5,895 nucleotides of DNA from Verrucomicrobiota bacterium (GTDB lineage: Bacteria > Verrucomicrobiota > Verrucomicrobiia > Chthoniobacterales > UBA10450), in assembly GCA_003218345.1 (NCBI GenBank), contig QHNF01000175.1, positions 1 through 5,895 on the forward strand. The letters are read 5' to 3'. The translations under genes were made by a program, and so were the position numbers. Positions 1 through 5,895 of this stretch are shown here, in pieces (position 1 is the first letter of the stretch; every line of letters begins with the position of its first letter). Below the pieces are notes generated by a model, which worked only from the letters and a program-made list of their open reading frames with translations, did not search any database and had not been told where the DNA came from.

Positions 1-1647
1 ATCACGGAACGCAAAAATGTGCTGATGGGCTTTTTCTTTCTGCTGACGCTCCTTGCATGGACGGCGTATGTTGACGAACGGTCGAACCGGCCATGGCGCT
101 TTTATGGATTGGCGTTGATCCTTTACGTGCTGGCGCTGTCGGCAAAGACAACGGCCTGTACTCTGCCGGCGGCGTTGCTTTTGATTCTCTGGTTACAGAA
201 AAAGCCGATTAACAAGCGGCGTCTGAGCCAGGTCGTTCCGTTTCTTATCATGGGCATCGGCATGGGTTTGCTGGCAGTCTGGTGGGAACGCTACCATCAG
301 GGCACACGCGGGATGCTTTTTGCCTTGGGTCCAATTGAGCGCCTCCTCATCGCTAGTCGCGCGGTCTGGTTTTACCTCAGCAAACTCATCTGGCCATCCA
401 ATCTGACTTTCATTTATCCAAAATGGAACATCTCGCCGGCGCATCCGCTGGACTACGCATGGTTGCTGGCGGGAATCGCGTTATGTGCGGTGATTCACTT
501 CGTGAGGCGTTACGTGGGGCGCAGCGTCGAAGTCGCGGCCGCATTTTTCGTCGCGACACTCAGCCCAGTGCTCGGCTTTATCATGCTTTACACGTTTCGC
601 TACACGTTTGTGGCGGACCATTACCAGTATCTGGCGTGTATCGGCCCGATAGCCCTCGCCTCGGCAGGCGTAGTCAGTTTGGCCGACGTGTTTAAGCAGA
701 GTCGCCCTTTAGTTCTTAGCGCAGCGCTGTGTGTGGTTGCAGTGTTAGCGGTACTGACTTGGCGACAAGCCGCGATGTATACCCACATCGAAGCGCTGTG
801 GCGGACAACGCTGGCTAGAAATCCCGGATGCTGGATGGCTCACAACAACTTGGGCATTGTGCTTTTCCAGAAAGGGGACACCGACGAGGCCGTCGCTCAT
901 TATCGGACAACCTTGGAGATGCAGCCGGATTTTTGGGATGCAGAGTACAATCTTGGCATCGCGCTTCTGAGCAAAGGACAAGTGGATGAGGCAATCGCTC
1001 ATTGTAGCAATGCCGTAAGGATCGCGCCAAATGATCCAGATGCTCTGGTTGCTCTTGGCAACGCACTTCTTCAAAAAGGGCGAATTGATGACGCGATTAT
1101 TTATTACCAAAAGGCGTTGGCAATGCGACCTGATTACTTCCTGGCCCACCACAGTCTTGGCCATGCCTTTCTTAAGAAAGGCGATCTCGATGCTGCGATC
1201 TCCCATTGCCGCGCTGCTTTGTTGATCCAACCTCAAAATGCAGATACCCACACAAACCTGGCCATTGCCCTAGATGAAAAAGGTCAGACCGCAGAAGCTA
1301 TTCAACATTACGAAAAAGCGTTGGAGATTTCTCCACGATCCGTCTCTGCCTTAGCTAATCTGGCGTGGCTGATGGCGACGTGTTCCAACGCGTCGTTCCG
1401 GAATGGAAGCAAGGCGATTGAACTTGCCGGCCAAGCTAATCAACTTTCAACGGGTACCAACACGCTCGTGCTGCGCACATTGGCAGCAGCGTATGCCGAG
1501 AGTGGTCAATTTGGAAAAGCTATTGAAATTGCGCGGGCTGCGATGCAATTGGCACAAACCCAGAGCGACAACTCCCTGTCCGCCGCGCTTCAGCAAGAAA
1601 TTGCGCTTTACGAGTTGTCGTTGCCTTATCGCGAAACGCCGAAGTAG
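1..1647 (+). CDS. Multi-pass membrane protein with C-terminal TPR array (GT-C/TMTC-like), 5'-truncated by window edge
   Basis: The frame is open from base 1 and ends at TAG 1645-1647, giving 548 visible residues; the true start lies upstream. The first residues, ITERKNVL, match a loop common in bacterial proteins that join a glycosyltransferase-C-like membrane domain to TPRs (family knowledge). Residues 1 to about 260 are hydrophobic, with roughly seven or eight membrane segments and a conserved-looking RYTFVADHYQYL loop near residues 200-211. From about residue 275 there are TPR units of 34 residues: 275-308, 309-342, 343-376, 377-410 and 411-444. Two divergent longer units follow at 445-483 and 484-518. 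Typical motifs are NLGIAL, KGxxDEAI and ALxxxP. The TPR part probably binds a partner protein. The membrane half resembles TMTC-type sugar transferases, but the N-terminal acidic catalytic loop would lie outside the window, so activity cannot be judged. No function is assigned beyond this architecture. Confidence 0.85.
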   Translation: MTERKNVLMGFFFLLTLLAWTAYVDERSNRPWRFYGLALILYVLALSAKTTACTLPAALLLILWLQKKPINKRRLSQVVPFLIMGIGMGLLAVWWERYHQGTRGMLFALGPIERLLIASRAVWFYLSKLIWPSNLTFIYPKWNISPAHPLDYAWLLAGIALCAVIHFVRRYVGRSVEVAAAFFVATLSPVLGFIMLYTFRYTFVADHYQYLACIGPIALASAGVVSLADVFKQSRPLVLSAALCVVAVLAVLTWRQAAMYTHIEALWRTTLARNPGCWMAHNNLGIVLFQKGDTDEAVAHYRTTLEMQPDFWDAEYNLGIALLSKGQVDEAIAHCSNAVRIAPNDPDALVALGNALLQKGRIDDAIIYYQKALAMRPDYFLAHHSLGHAFLKKGDLDAAISHCRAALLIQPQNADTHTNLAIALDEKGQTAEAIQHYEKALEISPRSVSALANLAWLMATCSNASFRNGSKAIELAGQANQLSTGTNTLVLRTLAAAYAESGQFGKAIEIARAAMQLAQTQSDNSLSAALQQEIALYELSLPYRETPK

Positions 1648-1664
1648 GTCGAATAGTGACTAAT

Positions 1665-1688
1665 CTTTTGTTGCATATGCAACAAAAG
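1665..1688. repeat. Perfect 24-bp palindrome in convergent spacer (possible bidirectional terminator or operator)
   Basis: The left half CTTTTGTTGCAT is followed directly by its exact reverse complement ATGCAACAAAAG, centred between 1676 and 1677. As RNA this would form a stem of about 10 bp with an ATAT loop on either strand. It lies 17 bases after the stop of the TPR gene and 63 bases beyond the stop of the opposing phosphatase-fold gene, the usual place for a shared terminator. The stem is AT-rich and no separate T-tract follows it on the + strand; the T-run is inside the stem. It is therefore not a textbook intrinsic terminator, and a protein-binding site is equally possible. Nothing else was recognised in the rest of the 1648-1751 spacer. 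Confidence 0.55.
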
Positions 1689-1751
1689 GTTGCGTGGGGC
1701 GGCGTGTCGTTCGACGGGAAGCCAATCTCTTGTCGGCAGAGCTCGCAGTGA

Positions 1752-3062
1752 TCAAAGCTCGTCGCGCAGAGTTTTGAAAACATCTGTGCTGTCCATTACA
1801 CCTTCCAATGCGTCCGTTCCTGGGCCGCTGCCAAACGCAACGACGTCTTCAACAGTGACCAACGCGGATTTTGTATAAAACGCCGCCGGCTCCGATTGTT
1901 CTCCTTCCGGCTGTTTGCTCTGATTCTCATCTTGCTTGCCTGGTATTTTTGCCGCTCCGTAGGATTTCGTGCCATTTGGACCGGTTGCCCACGTAATCCA
2001 AGGCTGGCCAGCTGAATTAAATCCCAGCAGGGCGATGCCGCTATCTTTGCGAAAAGGAAATCCATTCAAACTAAATCCACCGATTGCCACATCACCACAG
2101 ATTATGATCGTCGCTCTTGATCCCCCGTAACTTCGTGCAACACCAACTGCGCGGTCCAGTTCAACCGTCTGGCCGAGCGTTCTCTCCCCGTTGTTTTCCT
2201 GCGCCGCTTTGCGCATTAGCCCTGCGTCAACCACGAGTAAATACCCGCCGACGTTGTATTGAAGTAATTGGATTGCTCGCCGCACCATATCCGAAAGGCT
2301 CGGCTGCTGGCTTTTCTCTTCTACTTAGTTCGCGAACGCGAGTTCTCCAGTGCTAAAAATTCCGAAGAGCTTCGGCCGGCGCCACGCGGGAACCGCTTCC
2401 AGCTCGGCTCGCGTTCGAACAATATCGAACCCATTGCCGCGGAGCTCGAGCAGGAGATCGCGCTTGTCCTGTCTCTCTCCGTTTTTTGTGACTGGAAGAA
2501 ATTGCGCTGCGCCGCCGCCCATCGCGATGTCGATGTTTCCTCGATCCACAAACTCAGCCGCGATCTTCTCCGCATCGCTTGGTTCGCTCGGGTGCGCGTA
2601 AAAAACGGCGTTCGTAGGATCAGTCAGTTTTGTGTCTGTCACGAGCCCTGTGGCTCGTCCGCGTTCGCGCGCTAATTCGACGATGCTCTTGATCGGCTTC
2701 CCGTCGCCATTGGTAGCAATAGCGCGATTGGTCACTCTGTCACCGGTTGCAATTGCGGTTGCCGCGGCTGCTTGGTCAGGCGCGGCGAAATCCTTCGAGT
2801 AATTGATAACCAAAGCTGCATGTTCCATCGAATCCAGGTTCAGGCGTGTGCCAGCCCCGGCAGCATAGGCGCGAGTCGGAGCCAGCCGAGCAGGTGAAAG
2901 TCCTTCACCAACAAACAAGATAATTCCAAAAGGTTTCCGGATGACCCAGTGTTGAAAATAAAGAACACCGAGTCCGGCAAAGGCGAGGAGACAAAAAAGC
3001 GCCAACAACTGATTGCGCCACTTCACGAGGCCGATGTAGGCGCGCGTCTGTTCTCTTGTCAA
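1752..3062 (-). pseudogene. Alkaline-phosphatase-fold protein with degenerate active site, interrupted by in-frame TAA
   Basis: Read on the minus strand, one frame runs from 3062 to TGA 1754-1752, 436 codon positions, broken only by TAA at 2327-2325 (position 246). Both halves are in the same frame, so this is a nonsense codon and not a frameshift. Positions 17-36 form one membrane anchor or uncleaved signal. The phosphatase fold follows: GIILFVGEGLS (47-56), PDQAAAATAIATG (95-107), DPT (148-150), QQPSLSDMVRRAI (252-264), YLLVVDAG (274-281), the GGFSLNG segment near 328, and a C-terminal VEDVVAFGSGPG. Compared by eye with E. coli PhoA, nucleophile S102 is Q97, D51 is E53, E322 is D279, D327 is R284, H331 is Q288, H370 is V325 and H412 is V402. 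D153, T155 and D369 are retained. Phosphatase chemistry is therefore unlikely. A charged low-complexity loop occupies about 374-394. The start is uncertain: TTG 3062 or GTG 3026. Alternatives to a decayed gene are a sequencing error or readthrough of a working pseudoenzyme. Confidence 0.8.
3024..3062 (-). promoter_or_regulatory. Weak promoter candidate for the phosphatase-fold gene (TTGACA, 18-nt spacer, TACATC)
   Basis: On the minus strand an exact TTGACA occupies 3062-3057. After 18 bases comes TACATC at 3038-3033, which matches only three of six -10 consensus positions. GTG 3026-3024 follows six bases later and is in frame with the gene. If this is a real promoter, the TTG at 3062 belongs to the -35 box and is not a start codon, and translation would begin at GTG on a nearly leaderless transcript. 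The -10 match is poor, so this is only a candidate. Confidence 0.2.
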
Positions 3063-3112
3063 CGAAAGAACCGCTTGTCGATCTTCTCATTCATCGGCAA
3101 ACTGCGCGGCGT
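3063..3112. other. Short divergent intergenic region
   Basis: These 50 bases separate the outermost start of the minus-strand phosphatase-fold gene from the gpmI start. If the minus gene begins at GTG 3026 the spacer grows to 86 bases. Any gpmI promoter must lie here or inside the first codons of the divergent gene. No convincing sigma-70-type box pair was found on the plus strand, and no inverted repeat or ribosome binding site stands out. Confidence 0.5.
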
Positions 3113-4645
3113 ATGGCAGGTCCGGTGATGCTGATCATTCGAGACGGCTGGGGCATCAATCCTGGTGGGCGGGAGAAGCACAAGGAAAATGGCGACGCGA
3201 CGCTGCTCGCATCGACTCCTTTTCACGAGACGCTGTACCGAGATTATCCAGGATCTAAATTGAGCGCCAGTGGCGTGGACGTCGGCCTGCCCGAAGGCCA
3301 AATGGGGAACTCGGAAGTTGGCCATCTAAACCTGGGAGCCGGCAGAATTGTTTATCAAGATCTGACGCGAATTAACAAGGCGATCGAACAAGGCGAACTA
3401 ACAAGCAATCAAGTATTGCGCGAAACCTTTGCAGGTGCGCGCGGTCATCGGCTTCACTTGCTCGGACTGGTTTCCGACGGCGGCGTGCACAGCCATTATT
3501 CGCACATGATCGCGCTCGCAAACGCAGCTTGTGAAGCAGGCGTTACAGAAATCTTCGTTCACGCTTTCACGGACGGGCGAGACACGTCACCGACCGGCGG
3601 CGCTGCATATTTAAAAACCTGCGAGAAGGAGCTTGAGAAAAGCGGCGGGCAGATCGTTACAGTGATAGGACGCTATTTCGCGATGGACCGCGATCGGCGC
3701 TGGGACCGCACGAAAAAGGCGTGGGATGCGATTGTTCTTGGTCGTGGCGAGATCTGCAAATCATCGCCCTCCGTCGCTGTGGATCGGCAATATAAGGAGG
3801 GCAAAAGCGATGAGTTCATGCCGCCGCTGATTTTTTCTTATGCAAATGAGCAGCGCGTGCGTGATGGCGATTCAGTTTTGTTTTTCAACTTCCGCGCCGA
3901 TCGCGCGCGGCAATTGTCTCAAGCCTTTTTGATGAAGGATTTCGATGGCTTCGACCGCGAAGTGTGGCCGCAAGTGCATTTTGTAAGCCTTGCCCAGTAC
4001 GATGTCCGCTATTCCGCGCCTTTTATTTTCGCGCCGGAAGAGCTTCCCAGGCTCCTGGGGGAAATCATGAGTGCAGCGGGAAAGTCTCAACTGCGCATCG
4101 CGGAGACAGAAAAATATGCGCATGTGACTTACTTTTTTAACGGAGGGATCGAGCGCCCTTTTCCGGGCGAGGACCGCAAACTCGTGCCTTCGCCAAAAGT
4201 CGCTACCTACGATCTTCAGCCGGAAATGAGCGCGCGAGGAGTGACCACTGAATTGCTCGCGACGATGGCGAATTACGATCTGATCATCCTCAATTTCGCT
4301 AATCCGGATATGGTTGGGCATACCGGAGTACTGGAAGCGGGAATCAAAGCGGTCGAGACGGTGGACGAATGCATGGCGCGAATTATCCCAAAACTTCTCG
4401 AGCTTGGCGGCAAATGTCTTATCACCGCCGATCACGGTAACTGCGAGCAGATGCGCAATCCGGATGGCTCACCCAACACCGCGCACACCAGCAATCTTGT
4501 GCATTTCATTTACGTGGCTAAGGATGCGGCACAATTTCGCTGCAAAGACGGAATCCTGGCGGATGTCGCGCCGACTCTTTTATTTTTGCTCGGACTGCCG
4601 CAGCCAAAGGAGATGACTGGGCATAATTTACTTGTGCCCGCGTAG
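3113..4645 (+). CDS. gpmI: 2,3-bisphosphoglycerate-independent phosphoglycerate mutase (iPGM)
   Basis: This cytoplasmic enzyme interconverts 3- and 2-phosphoglycerate in glycolysis and gluconeogenesis using two metal ions, usually Mn. The product is 510 residues, the usual iPGM length. The phosphatase domain is split around the inserted transferase domain as expected. Metal ligands and nucleophile are visible: D11 in DGWG, S67 in MGNSEVGHLNLG, D399 and H403 in NPDMVGH, D440 and H441 in TADHGN, and H458 in NTAHTSN. Substrate-domain motifs SDGGVHSH, TDGRDTSP, GRYFAMDRDRRWDR and FNFRADRARQ are all present. ATG 3113 is chosen because it places DGWG at residues 11-14, as in the family. A TTG at 3056 would add 19 unrelated residues and overlap the divergent gene. 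No clear Shine-Dalgarno precedes ATG 3113. The gene is divergent from the phosphatase-fold gene and convergent with the next one, only 20 bases away, so it is probably monocistronic. Confidence 0.97.
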   Translation: MAGPVMLIIRDGWGINPGGREKHKENGDATLLASTPFHETLYRDYPGSKLSASGVDVGLPEGQMGNSEVGHLNLGAGRIVYQDLTRINKAIEQGELTSNQVLRETFAGARGHRLHLLGLVSDGGVHSHYSHMIALANAACEAGVTEIFVHAFTDGRDTSPTGGAAYLKTCEKELEKSGGQIVTVIGRYFAMDRDRRWDRTKKAWDAIVLGRGEICKSSPSVAVDRQYKEGKSDEFMPPLIFSYANEQRVRDGDSVLFFNFRADRARQLSQAFLMKDFDGFDREVWPQVHFVSLAQYDVRYSAPFIFAPEELPRLLGEIMSAAGKSQLRIAETEKYAHVTYFFNGGIERPFPGEDRKLVPSPKVATYDLQPEMSARGVTTELLATMANYDLIILNFANPDMVGHTGVLEAGIKAVETVDECMARIIPKLLELGGKCLITADHGNCEQMRNPDGSPNTAHTSNLVHFIYVAKDAAQFRCKDGILADVAPTLLFLLGLPQPKEMTGHNLLVPA

Positions 4646-4665
4646 AAGGTCCCAAAGCGCCCGCA

Positions 4666-5895
<1,230 letters not shown>

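Noticed and set aside
745..1251. 168-codon open frame antisense to the TPR repeats
   Set aside because: It mirrors the periodic TPR-coding DNA on the other strand and its product has no recognisable domain; open antisense frames are expected in GC-rich repeat-coding regions.
1752..1766. C-terminal RDEL of the phosphatase-fold protein as a retention-like signal
   Set aside because: KDEL-type retention is eukaryotic, and the rest of the window is plainly bacterial; the match is coincidence.
1752..2288. Separate gene starting at ATG 2288 on the minus strand
   Set aside because: It is in the same frame as the upstream half, the 12 codons between the TAA and this ATG (VEEKSQQPSLSD) read as family sequence, and no ribosome binding site precedes the ATG. 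It is the C-terminal part of the interrupted phosphatase-fold gene.
3056..3112. N-terminal extension of gpmI from TTG 3056
   Set aside because: It would add 19 residues that do not look like iPGM and would overlap the divergent gene; ATG 3113 gives the usual family length and DGWG position.
3872..4435. 187-codon open frame antisense to gpmI
   Set aside because: It lies wholly within the conserved gpmI coding region, and its translation shows no recognisable motif or membrane or signal features.
4646..4665. Terminator between convergent gpmI and the nuclease-like gene
   Set aside because: The 20-base spacer and its flanks show no inverted repeat or T-tract on either strand.

Overview
The window is a compact, fairly GC-rich bacterial chromosome segment with five genes and almost no spacer DNA. 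No mobile element, CRISPR array, tRNA or rRNA was seen. The protein styles point to a Verrucomicrobiota-like soil or aquatic bacterium: the GT-C-like membrane protein with a TPR tail, the gpmI N-terminus with its DGWG motif, and a hemB with the [12 protein letters not shown] segment. That placement is inference from remembered family resemblance, not from a search.

Layout from left to right: (1) 1-1647 (+) is the 3' part of a multi-spanning membrane protein with about seven C-terminal TPR units. (2) 1648-1751 is a convergent spacer containing a perfect 24-bp palindrome. (3) 1752-3062 (-) is an alkaline-phosphatase-fold protein interrupted by an in-frame TAA at 2325-2327. Most of its catalytic and metal-binding residues are also replaced. 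(4) 3113-4645 (+) is an intact cofactor-independent phosphoglycerate mutase (gpmI), divergent from the previous gene. (5) 4666-5409 (-) is an uncharacterised protein with a plausible PD-(D/E)xK nuclease-like motif. (6) 5394-5895 (-) is the 3' half of hemB (5-aminolevulinate dehydratase), which overlaps gene 5 by 16 bases.

Functionally, gpmI (lower glycolysis and gluconeogenesis) and hemB (tetrapyrrole synthesis) are housekeeping genes. The nuclease-like gene is probably co-transcribed with hemB. The most unusual item is the phosphatase-fold gene. It reads as a pseudoenzyme: the nucleophilic serine and several metal-binding histidines and aspartates are gone while the fold-level motifs remain. 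It also carries a single nonsense codon in an otherwise intact frame. It sits head to head with gpmI, a catalytically intact member of the same alkaline phosphatase superfamily.
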